A stretch of DNA of 61,278 nucleotides from Chrysophaeum taylorii (Eukaryota > Sar > Pelagophyceae > Pelagomonadales > Pelagomonadaceae), in NCBI GenBank assembly GCA_029834535.1, contig JAQMWT010000195.1:1-61278 (forward strand), given 5' to 3'. Positions 33,850 through 42,880 of the stretch are shown here, piece after piece. The position numbers were made by a program, and so were the translations under genes. The notes beneath the pieces were generated by a model, which was given only the letters and a program-made list of their open reading frames with translations, was not told where the DNA came from and searched no databases. Every line of letters begins with the position of its first letter. Position 1 is the stretch's first letter.

Positions 33850-34390
33850 TCGTCGACTCGGAAGAGCATATCCTCGGGTTGCCGATCGACAGAGAGCCAC
33901 GTAGAGCTGGACGTGACAGAAGACGGGCTTGGGCAAGAGGACGCCGACCTCGCGGGGCGTCTGGCCCTGGCTCTTGTTGATCGTTTGGCGTCGGCGGGCC
34001 TTAAGGGATACAGGTTGGAGGAGCCTCGGTGACACGACACGATCGATCATGTATCTGGTACCGTTGCAGTGGCCGTGCGACGGGTCGAGGTTGCGAAGAC
34101 TTTAAGCTCGCGATCAAAGTCAGCATGCCGTTGGTTGTCAGGGAGTCGAAAACTCGACTGTAAAGAGCGAGGCGTCGTCTTCCGACCCAACCTAGTCGGC
34201 CGAAAAGAACTCCGACGCCTCGTCTCCGGGAAAAAAAGGCCGCGGTCATGCGCGCGTTGTCAGCATCGACAACATCGTTTCGACGGGGCGTGAGAATGGC
34301 GCGCTGAAAGAGCCGCCGCGGGTCGTGGAAATAGTCTGCGAGGTCGCCGTAGACGGCTTGGAGGATCACTGTCTGGCTCTCGCGCCTACC
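33850..34390 (-). pseudogene. PIF1/Helitron helicase fragment, copy 2
   Basis: Minus-strand relic. 34369-34001 reads ILQAVYGDLADYFHDPRRLF then QRAILTPRRNDVVDADNARM. The motif VI-like INKSQGQT...[10 protein letters not shown] block is at about 34000-33890 in another frame. At least two frame breaks. Confidence 0.72.
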
Positions 34391-34436
34391 TGATCCTTAC
34401 TCTCGCGCCTACCTGATCCTTACCCTAAATCGAGGG

Positions 34437-34551
34437 ACAAACAGACAAACAAACAAACAAACAGACAAACATCTGTCGATTAGTAGTTAGGGACAAACAG
34501 ACAGACAAACAAACAAACAAACAGACAAACATCTGTCGATTAGTAGTTAGG
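34437..34551. repeat. CAAA/CAGA tetranucleotide tracts with ATCTGTCGATTAGTAGTTAGG caps
   Basis: A unit of about 55 bp (tetranucleotide run plus ATCTGTCGATTAGTAGTTAGG) occurs twice here and once, shorter, at about 33449-33490. This looks like local slippage-type expansion at the end of the duplicated unit. Confidence 0.8.
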
Positions 34552-34555
34552 ATAT

Positions 34556-34765
34556 TCTCAGGTTTGGTCATTTTCAATAGACGTTTGATCAGTTAAGTTT
34601 GGTCACTCCCAAGTTGCATTAAGTTTGATCAATCAACCCTTCGAGTTTGATTAATAACCTTGTAAGTTTGGTCAACAAGTTTGATCACTACTCCTCAAAC
34701 TTCCACAGTCTCCTCAAACTTCCACAGTATTGACCAAACTTTGACTTTTAAAATCAAACTTAAGA
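34556..34765. repeat. Cluster of AAGTTTGGTCA-like iterons
   Basis: At least ten degenerate copies of AAGTTTG(G/A)TCA in both orientations. Smaller clusters occur at 32340-32420, 35640-35705 and 36860-36970, so the motif brackets and punctuates the accessory block. Confidence 0.75.
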
Positions 34766-34987
34766 AGGCTTTTCAAGGGGGCGCGTGAGCGCTTTTGGTG
34801 CGAAAATGCTGTAAAAACAAGAGCTAGGTGCTGCAGCCACGCAGAATCTACCGTGGCGTTACACGCGCGGCATGGGCACCCCATGACCGGCTTAGAAGGA
34901 GATCCACCCTAAGACAGCGCGGCGATACGCAAGGAGAGCGGGCAGCGACGCGCGGCATAGAGAGCAGATTCCCACGGCTTGGCGTGT

Positions 34988-35606
34988 TTAAGCTGAGCCC
35001 ATTCTCGTACCTTCCATCGTTCGTAGAAGCCACCCAAACCGCGACTCACCACGGTAGTGTTGCCGTGGTCGTACTTCATTCTTCAGCAACAAGCGGACAT
35101 CGGACACCAGACTTACATGGTCTGCTTGAGACGGATCACCCCATTCTGCATCCCAAAATCCTAGAGGGAGCGCGTCTTTGATAATCGACTCGGGGTCGAG
35201 AACGCGAAACTCGACGACCTCGAGAAACTGCGCGAGCAACACCCCTCGAGCACCCAAAGATTGTAGTCCCACACTTGTGCGGGACCGTAGAGGACCACGT
35301 TCAGGAGTTCCTCACCGTCGCGTACCCGATCCGGAGTTAGCTGTCCAACTTGATCATGGGACGGCAACGCGAGCACGTGCCGTTACGCCAGCATAAACAA
35401 CTCGCACGACCGTAAGTGAACACCTGCTTATCCTCCTCCTCCTCGCGCATCTCGACAACCCCGCCCTGCCGCAAGATCTCCCCGGGAGCTGCTGCTGCAC
35501 CGTCGAGCACTGTACAAGAAAGTCGGCAAATACAAGCTGCGGCGCGAAGGGATGTCAAGACGTCGGCAGCCTCGCTCCAGAAGATCGCTGACACCACCCC
35601 TGTCAT
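34988..35606 (-). pseudogene. Unidentified coding-like relic, frame-broken
   Basis: On the minus strand three consecutive protein-like stretches occur in different frames. The first has a Cys-rich segment (FTYGRASCLCWRNGTCSRC). The second reads PDRVRDGEELLNVVLYGPAQ then VWDYNLWVLEG. The third reads FLEVVEFRVLDPESIIKDAL then PLGFWDAEWGDP. Hydrophobic and aromatic spacing is protein-like, and frame changes occur without splice signals I can support. Same strand as the helicase remnants, so possibly cargo or another ORF of that element. No family recognised. Confidence 0.3.
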
Positions 35607-35937
35607 TCTAACCGGGTCATCAATACGAGTCTAAAATACGACAAGTTTGATGTGATTGTTCGAAATTTGATCACACCATTGAATGCCTCCAAGTTTGACC
35701 ATACACACGCATCAACATACGAATACTCGCAGAACAACATCCACAAACAAGGCATGCGTAAGACAACGCTGCTACCACGCTGTTTCGTCGCCCAAGATTA
35801 TTCGAATGCGCCTTATTAGCTCGATGTTTATGACGGACTACAGCGAACGATCCCGGTTCGTCATCTCGTGCCTTTAGCGGATGACATTGTTGCAGATGTC
35901 TATCAAACGCATATGCCGAGAAGAGCCGCCTGACTGA

Positions 35938-36340
35938 CTAACTTACTAACTAACTTCAGACCTCGCCCGAGCATGGGAGCCAGGCCGGACCGGCAGGAGC
36001 AGGTACGGAATCACAGAGGAAAATCACGCAGTTGGGGCAGAGGCGAGGGACGAGGACGGACTTGTTGATGGTGGACCGCCACTGTGCGCGGTCTTGTGCG
36101 AGGTCGTGCAAAAGCGTCGCAGGCCGCGGACGTGTTGGTCCATGAACAATCGACCTGTCCGTCGCGTTCTGCCCAACCGAGCGAACCCCATCCCAGCGCG
36201 GACTTTCCGGGTGCTAACCGGCCAGCGAGCCGCCTGACTTGCCCTCCATAAAGCCCTTGATGAGGACCGACACGGCCTCGCAGAAGTGCTTCGCGCGATA
36301 GCTCGGCAAGAAGGTTCGGAGCAGGTGTGCCTTTTAGCAC
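35938..36340 (-). mobile_element. 5'-truncated LINE 3' end, copy A
   Basis: On the minus strand the C-terminal LINE signature HDLAQDRAQWRS is followed by the RLCPNCVIFLCDS tail and a 3' end running into (GTTA)n. The plus-strand left edge reads ACTAACTTACTAACTAACTTCAGACCTCGCCCGAGCATGGGAGCCAGGC. Nearly the same sequence recurs at 46965 and 47375. It ends in a simple repeat, as LINE 3' tails do. It includes GGACTTTCCGGGTGCTAACCGGCCAG in common with copy B. Confidence 0.75.
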
Positions 36341-37062
36341 ACGTGACGGTATTGTCTACTTGCACATCACAACGAGCAGCACGCACATAAAAGCTGCATC
36401 TTGCATATAGCACTTGAACGACAGCGCTGTCGCGCTGTAGACCATGTTGTACGCGCCGTCAACTTGTGTGACTGCCGCAAGTCGGCCTCGAGAACACACA
36501 TGCTGAACTTGGCATCTTGGTTAGATCGAGTAAAGTGGTGCCTCGTATTTGCGCGCTCTGAGCTGCGACAGCGTACTCGGCGATCTCTCACAGTCGTTTA
36601 CCTTCGTCTGGGCACGCGACTTCTTGTATTCTTTCTCGGCGTCGTGGTCAACCGACGTCGGCGTGTTACCACCACGCTCCCGCTCGACCTGAGCGAAGCC
36701 CGCATCGATACCGCGTTCGTTTCGAAGTCGAAGGACGATCCGGAGTCACAGCGCGACATGCAGAACCGCTGAAAGCTTGATCACGGCGGGCCTTGTTTTT
36801 TTGTCTTTAAATGTCGACTGCTAAGAGGCCTTGTTTTGTCAGCGAACCGTATGTTTGCTCTCTAAGAGTACAAGTTTAGTCAACCAAGAGACGGATTGAC
36901 CAAACTTAAGTGACCAAACTTGTTGAAGGTTTACGGTGACCAGACTTATATGGTGGTAGGAAACTTGACTTTTCCCTTCTTTTAACTGCTTATAAAAATG
37001 GATCGATCGATCGATCTTGAGGGTTTTGATGACTAGTGGTAGTGGACACTGGCAAATCAACG

Positions 37063-40000
37063 ATGTTCGCGTTGTTGTGCGGGTGCTGCTCTCGTGAGGC
37101 AGCCTCGTCGGGCTCGACCGAGATGGTATCGAACCCGGTACGAAACAGCGACGACACGCGGGACTTTTACGATCCCGTCGAGGGCTGGCTCCATCGTGTC
37201 ACGGACGAGGACAAGGTGAAGGTTTGGGCGTGTTTGCGCGAGCGTCACTTGTATTACTACGACGCGCGCGCGAAAACCTCCGCGAGGCCGGTCGGGTACG
37301 TGGACCTGCGCGGGTGCCGGCTCAAGACCGCGCGCGAGTGGCAGGCGACGTCGTCCCCCGAAAAAAAGAAAACGACGAAAAGTTTGTTTTTCGCGGGGTC
37401 GGCGAAGAAGAAGAAGAAGAAGAAGACCGACAAGACTTTTTCCCTCCGGGAAGGGAGCTCGTTGTTGAGCGCGACGTTTGAGTGCGGAGAGGGCTACGAG
37501 GCGTGGATCGAGGCGATCGAGGCGGCGATTGCGGGCCGGGTACACCGGGCTCCGGCGCACCGCGGGGCGACGGTCGAGGCCAAAGCCACGAGGGTCGCGC
37601 CCCTCGAGCTCCCGACGTTGAGCGGTCCTTTACGGAAGCAGGCGATTGGGAAATTCATGATGTCGAAAAAATCAGCCAAAAAGTGGCAGCTGCGGCACTT
37701 CAAGCTCGAGGGCGGGGTGTTGCGATACTACTCGGAGAACAACGCGCTCAAAGGGGAGGTGTCGCTGGCGGGATGCTCGGCGCAGCGGAGCGACTTGGAG
37801 ATCTGCGTGGTGCTCCCCGAGGGCAAGTACCTCAACCTGCGTGCCGTGACGGCCGCGGACGCCGAGCGGTGGGCGGGGGGGTTCCACGACACGATCGCGC
37901 TCCTCGCGGCCGACCCGGGTCGGGCGCGGAGGATCGGAAACGCGAAGGACACCGAGTTGGGCGTCGAGCCGACGGAGAGACGGCGCCTGATTTTCGGGCG
38001 TCGCTTCGTCGCGGACGACGACCCCGACTTTTTTTCTCGCGATGAGCGCCAGCAGCTGCAGGAGCGGGATGTTTTCATCGACGAGGCCGCGCGCGCGACG
38101 GTGACGCGGGCGATGGTGGCGACGCGCGCCGCGGCAGACTTTGTGTTCGAGGCGGGATTCGACTGGAACGACGACGACGACGACGTGAAGAAGAACAAAG
38201 AAGGCGACGACGACGTGGACGAGAGCGATGAGTTGCTCGCGGCGCTGTCGTCGCAGTTTCGGGAGGAAGTGTTCGAAGCGGGAGACGCGGTCGTGTGGCA
38301 GGGCGAGGAGGGCGACAAGTACTACGCGATCGAGACGGGGTGCGTCGAGCTGTTGCGCGACGGCGTCAAGTTCGGGAAATCGTTGGCGAGCGGCCAGGGG
38401 TTTGGGGAACTCGCGCTCGCCCACGGCACGCCGCGCGCGGCGACGGCGCGATGCGTCGCGAAGACGCGCGCTTGGTCGCTGCGTCGCGGAGCGTATCGGG
38501 CGGTCGCGGGTCGCGTCGTTGCCGCCGAATTCGGCGGGCGCGTCGGGTTCCTGCGCCAGGTGAGCCTCCTCCACAGCTTCGCCGACATGACGATCCAAAA
38601 GCTCGCGGCGTCCTTGGTGGAAAAAACGTATCTTCCGAACACGACCATCATCCGCGAGGGCGAGCGAGGCGACGCGTTTTTCGTCGTCAAGCGCGGAGTG
38701 GTCGCGATCAGCACGCGCAAGCACGGGGTCGTGTCGCGGTGCGGTCCCGGGGATGCCTTCGGCGAGCGGGCGCTGTTGCACAACGAGCCGCGCGCGGCGA
38801 CGGCGCGCGTGGAGGACCGCGAGCCCGCGCGGTGCTACGTGCTCGAGCGCCGCGCGTTCCTCGAGCTCCTGGGCCCGGCCGCGGAGGTCGTCGAGCGAGA
38901 AGAGCGAAAGAAGATCCTGCGGTCGGTCAAGCTCCTGGCGCCCCTCGAAGACCCCCAGCTCGAGGCCCTCGCCGGCGCGATGACGCAGGTCGCCGCGAAA
39001 GCCGGGGATACGATCGTCAAACGCGGCGACGCGGGCGACGCGTTTTACGTCGTCAGATCGGGCGCCGTCGACGTGGTCGATCGCCGGGGATCGGTCGTCG
39101 CGACGCTCCGCGCGGGCCACTTCTTTGGCGAGAGCGCCATCCTCAAGAACAAGCCGCGCGACGCCGACGTCCGAGCCGCGGACGAAGACGCGGTCCTCCT
39201 GAGGCTCCGCCGCCAAGACTTCGTCGACCTCCTCGGCCCCGTCGAGGCCGTGCTCCGAAAGGAGTCGGACCGGCGCGCCGCCGAGCTCGCTAACGGCCTC
39301 AAGTTCGGCGCGCGCCTCCTCGTCCACGGCATCCACGCCTCCAAGCCAAAAAAGAAGAACGAGGCCGTCGAGCCTTCGGACATCCTGCCCGGCTGGCGAT
39401 CCTCGTCGTCGGTTCCTCGTTTCGAGTCGCTCCGGGAGCTCAAATGGTCGGCGATTCCCGAGGTCGGGGCCCTCGGGCGCATCGCTCTCGTCAAGGACAA
39501 GAGCACCGGCGAGTGCTTCACGCTCCGCTCGGTACGCAAGCGGCGCATCGCCGCGCTCGACTACGAGGTCGGGCTCCGGCGCGAGAAGGACATTCTCGTC
39601 GGGCTATCGTCGCCCCGCGTCGCTTCGCTCGTCGCGACCGCTTCCGACCGCGACCGCGTCTACCTCCTCTCCGAGGCGCTCCCCGGCGGAGACCTCTGGG
39701 CGCAAATCCACGAGAATTCTACTACCTCGGAGAAAGCGCGGCGCTTCTACTGCGCGTCGGCGGTCGCCGCCGTCGAACATCTTCACGCGCGCGGCGTAGC
39801 CCACCGATCCATCGCGCCCGAGGCCTTCTGGATCGCCGCCGACGGCCGTCTGAAATTCTTCGAATTATCTTGCGCGCGCCGCCTCGCTCCCGGCGACCGC
39901 GCCAACACGCTCTGCGGCGCGCCCGACTACATCGCGCCCGAGGTCATCCTCGCGATGAGCCACGACGCCGCCGTCGATCTCTGGGCCCTCGGCGTCCTTA

Positions 40001-40389
40001 TTTTCGAAGTAATGCATCGAAGGTCACTCTTCGCTCGAAAAGACGGCTCTCACGCCGACCTCTTCTCCCGCATCGTCCACCCCGAGGCAACGCTCCAGCG
40101 CGTCTGGTCGGCCACCAGCTACGCCGCCAAGCTCGTGTGCGCGCTCCTGCGTCGCCGCGAGACCGAGCGCCTCGGTCGACGCAGAGCCGGCTTCGCGGAC
40201 ATCTGGAACCACCGCTTCTTCAGCGGCATCACGCCCGCCCTCGTCGCCGCCAACGCCAGCCCGCCCTGGCTCCCGCCCTCGACAACCGACGGCGTCGTCC
40301 CAGACTCGGACCTACGGGGGGACGACGACGACGACGACGACGACGACCCCCCCAAACGTCGCCTTACCTTCTATCTCGCGGCCTTCTGA
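37063..40389 (+). CDS. PH / triple cNMP-binding / PKG-like pseudokinase protein
   Basis: About 1,108 residues from the ATG at 37063 (MFALLCGCCSREA; two Cys at the N-terminus could be acylated). Two PH domains come first (about 38-155 and 187-280; the second begins LSGPLRKQAIGKF and has W-x-L-R-H-F-K-L). Three cyclic-nucleotide-binding domains follow, each with a phosphate-binding cassette: FGELALAHGTPRAATAR, FGERALLHNEPRAATAR and FFGESAILKNKPRDADVR. Last is a PKG/AGC-type kinase fold (about 786-1060) with CGAPDYIAPEVI and DLWALGVLIFEV intact. All three catalytic motifs are altered: the VAIK Lys is Arg (CFTLRSVRK), HRD is H-R-S (VAHRSIAPEAF), and DFG is F-E-L (LKFFELSC). The architecture is that of an alga/protist PKG, but phosphotransfer is not expected. 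A role as a cNMP-sensing membrane scaffold is inference. Confidence 0.92.
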   Translation: MFALLCGCCSREAASSGSTEMVSNPVRNSDDTRDFYDPVEGWLHRVTDEDKVKVWACLRERHLYYYDARAKTSARPVGYVDLRGCRLKTAREWQATSSPEKKKTTKSLFFAGSAKKKKKKKTDKTFSLREGSSLLSATFECGEGYEAWIEAIEAAIAGRVHRAPAHRGATVEAKATRVAPLELPTLSGPLRKQAIGKFMMSKKSAKKWQLRHFKLEGGVLRYYSENNALKGEVSLAGCSAQRSDLEICVVLPEGKYLNLRAVTAADAERWAGGFHDTIALLAADPGRARRIGNAKDTELGVEPTERRRLIFGRRFVADDDPDFFSRDERQQLQERDVFIDEAARATVTRAMVATRAAADFVFEAGFDWNDDDDDVKKNKEGDDDVDESDELLAALSSQFREEVFEAGDAVVWQGEEGDKYYAIETGCVELLRDGVKFGKSLASGQGFGELALAHGTPRAATARCVAKTRAWSLRRGAYRAVAGRVVAAEFGGRVGFLRQVSLLHSFADMTIQKLAASLVEKTYLPNTTIIREGERGDAFFVVKRGVVAISTRKHGVVSRCGPGDAFGERALLHNEPRAATARVEDREPARCYVLERRAFLELLGPAAEVVEREERKKILRSVKLLAPLEDPQLEALAGAMTQVAAKAGDTIVKRGDAGDAFYVVRSGAVDVVDRRGSVVATLRAGHFFGESAILKNKPRDADVRAADEDAVLLRLRRQDFVDLLGPVEAVLRKESDRRAAELANGLKFGARLLVHGIHASKPKKKNEAVEPSDILPGWRSSSSVPRFESLRELKWSAIPEVGALGRIALVKDKSTGECFTLRSVRKRRIAALDYEVGLRREKDILVGLSSPRVASLVATASDRDRVYLLSEALPGGDLWAQIHENSTTSEKARRFYCASAVAAVEHLHARGVAHRSIAPEAFWIAADGRLKFFELSCARRLAPGDRANTLCGAPDYIAPEVILAMSHDAAVDLWALGVLIFEVMHRRSLFARKDGSHADLFSRIVHPEATLQRVWSATSYAAKLVCALLRRRETERLGRRRAGFADIWNHRFFSGITPALVAANASPPWLPPSTTDGVVPDSDLRGDDDDDDDDDPPKRRLTFYLAAF

Positions 40390-40859
40390 TGATAACAAAA
40401 AATTGTACAAGCATAATAAACCGCAACAACATAGCGCAGATTTTGCAGAGGATTTGTTTTATTAGTGTCAAATTCCTTTTTGTTCGGCCATCAAGGAGGG
40501 TTGTTAAAGTCGATTCGATCGGCGACCCCGCCTTAGCAGGATGCGTCGATAGCACGCATCTAGACTAGGACTAAAAACTGCTTTTGTCTGGAGAATCTGC
40601 TCAGCGTCGCTATTGCCGAAGGCGAAGACGCCGGTCGTCGATCGACGCGCACACGAACGATATTATCAATTTTAACCCAAAACCCTCCCAAGAAGAATAA
40701 ATGTTACGCAAAGAAGGTTGGTGAGATCAGTGGTTAGGAGTAAAATGGAAGGGTAAGAGAGAGAACAATCAAGTGGTAAGGGAAAAAATCGAAAGCTTAC
40801 GAGTACTTGCACGATGGGGGGAACGCCGCCGTAGGTTCATAATAAAATACGAGGATAGT
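40390..40859. other. Intergenic, AT-richer
   Basis: Spacer between the PKG-like stop and the next gene. It contains AATAAA-like and T-rich stretches suitable for 3' and 5' processing. No gene seen. Confidence 0.6.
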
Positions 40860-42239
40860 ATGGAAGGCAGCACCTCTCAGTTAACGCGGCGCGCGCCGCG
40901 GCGCGCGTCGTTGATCTCGGGTGCGGAGCTCGATCAGCAAGCTCTCGCCCTCGACCGAAAGAAGTTCAACGCCGAAAGGCGCGCGACGCTGGCCAAAACC
41001 GCGCTCTCCCGAAGCACTTCAAGTATCTCGGAGGCGCCCCCGCGGACGGCCCTCGACTCGGCGCAGGTCATCGCCCAGGAAAACAACAGAAACGCACCGA
41101 GTTGCGCTCTGGAGGCCGTCGTGGCCTTCGGCCCGCTCGGCGCGAAGATCAGCGAGGCGGTGCGTCGACGGCGGCGCGCGTGCCGCTGGGCCGGCGCCGA
41201 AACTGTGTGGTCTCCGGGGGTGCTGTCTCCCGCGGGGGTCGTCAAGTTCCTCGAGGAGCCCGAGGTGGCGACGCTCGTCGAAGCCGACGACCTCGCGGGC
41301 ACGCGGTCGGCAGAACTAGCTATGGCGATGGAGTTAGTCGAAGACCGACACGTCGAGCAAGCGTCGGTCGTCCTCGCGCTCGCGCCCGACGCGTGGATCA
41401 GCGACCGCGAGGACGATGCCACGCTTCTGGCCTGTCTCTCCACGCTCGTCTGGCCCTCGCGCTGCGCCACCGTCGTCCTCTTGGAGACGGCGCGCGCCGC
41501 GACCGTCGCCGCCGAGTCCGCCCTCGCCGCCGACGCCTCGTGCGCCGCCGCCTGCGCCGCCTCCGCGCGCTGCGTTTCTGCCGACAAGAACAACTTGGAC
41601 GCGATCCGCGCGGCGGCCCTCGAAGTCTCCAGCCACAAGCTCGACGCCGAGAAGTCCGCGCGCGGCGCCCACGACGTCGCTCACGGCGGCTGGCTCTCGG
41701 AAGCTCTCGTCGACAACCTCGCCGACCTTCTCGAGCGCAGAGACTTCGAGGACAGCCTTATCGCGGCGGAGGGTCTCCCGAAAGACGAGAAAACCCTCGC
41801 GTCCTTTCGAGCCGCCGTCCAGCGCGCGCGCTCGCGCGTCGCCTCGCGAGCTGCCAACGCCCGCGCCAGAGTCGCCTTTGCTACCAGGGCCGCCGACGTC
41901 GCGGCCGCCGCTGACGCCGAGGCGCGCGACTACCTTCACCGTGCGACCGGGGACGCGAGCAACAGCTCGCTCTCTGATCATCTCGACCAGCAGGAGCGCG
42001 CGGCCGCGTGGCGCCACGAGCTCAGAGCGCTGGCGCGGGCAAACAACGACGCCTTCTCCGACCTCACCAAGGCCCCAGCCGACCGCCGGGCCTTCGAGGC
42101 GACCAAGTCCTCCAAGCGTGTCGCCCTCACACTCGCGGCCGCCATAAGGACCCGAAATCAAAAGCCCGCCGTGCCAGACGGGACGCTCCGCCGCTCAAAG
42201 CGATCGCTCGCGATCGGCACCCCCCGGCGTCACGACTGA
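40860..42239 (+). CDS. Possible Exo84-like exocyst subunit
   Basis: About 459 residues from the ATG at 40860 (MEGSTSQLTRRAPRRASL). The protein is Ala/Arg-rich and almost entirely helical, with no signal or membrane segment. The block GGWLSEALVDNLADLLERRD followed by FEDSLIAAEGLPKDE resembles the conserved C-terminal Exo84 segment (W-x-x-x-A-L-D-x-L-D-x-x-I-x-x-R-x-F-E-x-A-V). The long helical rods on both sides fit CATCHR-type tethering subunits. Exo84 functions in exocyst-mediated vesicle tethering. The match covers only about 30 residues, and the rest is compositionally biased, so another helical scaffold protein remains possible. Confidence 0.5.
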   Translation: MEGSTSQLTRRAPRRASLISGAELDQQALALDRKKFNAERRATLAKTALSRSTSSISEAPPRTALDSAQVIAQENNRNAPSCALEAVVAFGPLGAKISEAVRRRRRACRWAGAETVWSPGVLSPAGVVKFLEEPEVATLVEADDLAGTRSAELAMAMELVEDRHVEQASVVLALAPDAWISDREDDATLLACLSTLVWPSRCATVVLLETARAATVAAESALAADASCAAACAASARCVSADKNNLDAIRAAALEVSSHKLDAEKSARGAHDVAHGGWLSEALVDNLADLLERRDFEDSLIAAEGLPKDEKTLASFRAAVQRARSRVASRAANARARVAFATRAADVAAAADAEARDYLHRATGDASNSSLSDHLDQQERAAAWRHELRALARANNDAFSDLTKAPADRRAFEATKSSKRVALTLAAAIRTRNQKPAVPDGTLRRSKRSLAIGTPRRHD

Positions 42240-42880
42240 CTCTTCCCGCGCGCGGGGAATTTTAAAAATTACTTTCTCTTTATTTAGATGATGGCCGGAA
42301 ACACACACACGTGGAGCAAGAAGCGCCCCAGGGCTCGGCCGACGCAACATGCCTGCCTGCCTGCCTTTGCGGGCCGTACGGAGGATGAAGACAGCTCTGG
42401 CATCGTCGTGTCTCCTGTGTCCTTCAGGGCGTTGGCTTGTTGGTTGGAAGGAGGCCGGCGTCGTCGTCGTCGTCATATTTTCCCTTTTCGGACTGATGGT
42501 CGACGATCTGGAGCCGCGCGTGCACGTTGAGCTTGCTACCCTCACCAAGTAATCCATAAGCCATCCAAAAAAAAACGGGCTTCGAAGACGAACGGACGGG
42601 CGGACGGACGTCAAAAGCTCCATGCGCAGCTCGACGAGCGCGAACGAGGCGTATGACAGCGGCACTAAGGCCGCCATCGAACCGATACATCCGAACTCTT
42701 CTTCCTCGGGACAGCAAGTCAAGCCAAGTGAGTTACAACGCAGAGCTATTTTTCTGGACCTGCACGAAAGACGCCTGCCGATGCTATACCTGCCATGAGA
42801 AGAAAAAATTGGCCCCCAACCTCCCGTTTCGCGCGACGCCATTTGTTTTTTCCGCAGCACGCGTGCGGTAAGTTAATAAG
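42240..42880. other. Intergenic between convergent genes
   Basis: 3' ends of the Exo84-like (plus) and RBR (minus) genes face each other. The 640-bp spacer includes GGACGGGCGGACGGACG near 42594-42610. No gene seen. Confidence 0.6.

Larger units (their letters stand above)
32432..34551 (-). mobile_element. Tandem duplication carrying Helitron/PIF1-type helicase remnants
   Basis: Two direct copies of a unit of about 1.06 kb: 32432-33490 and 33492-34551. Each begins GTGCAGGCCAGTAAGTTCACCTA and ends ATCTGTCGATTAGTAGTTAGGA. On the minus strand each carries a broken frame. RAILTPRRNDVVDADNARMT corresponds to the segment preceding the beta-strand insertion in Helitron helicases. Downstream in the other frame, [18 protein letters not shown] followed by [17 protein letters not shown] matches the final helicase motif (TINKSQGQT...PVFSHGQLYVALSR). 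Frame breaks and missing motifs mean neither copy is active. I cannot see the 5'-TC or 3'-CTRR ends. A cellular PIF1 relic is the alternative. Confidence 0.75.
32281..37062. other. Accessory block of repeats and transposon relics
   Basis: 4.8 kb without a normal gene. It contains iterons, a 1.06-kb tandem duplication with helicase remnants, tetranucleotide repeats, an unidentified coding-like stretch and a LINE 3' end. Components are listed separately. Confidence 0.8.

Noticed and set aside
32440..34551. Possible CRISPR array
   Set aside because: The units are degenerate, lack regular unique spacers, and sit in a eukaryotic transposon-rich block with no cas genes.
37672..39336. 554-codon minus-strand frame under the PKG-like gene
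   Set aside because: Antisense shadow of the cNMP-binding domains; Arg/His-rich with no motif.
41334..42161. 275-codon minus-strand frame opposite the Exo84-like gene
   Set aside because: Gly/Arg/Val-rich antisense shadow.
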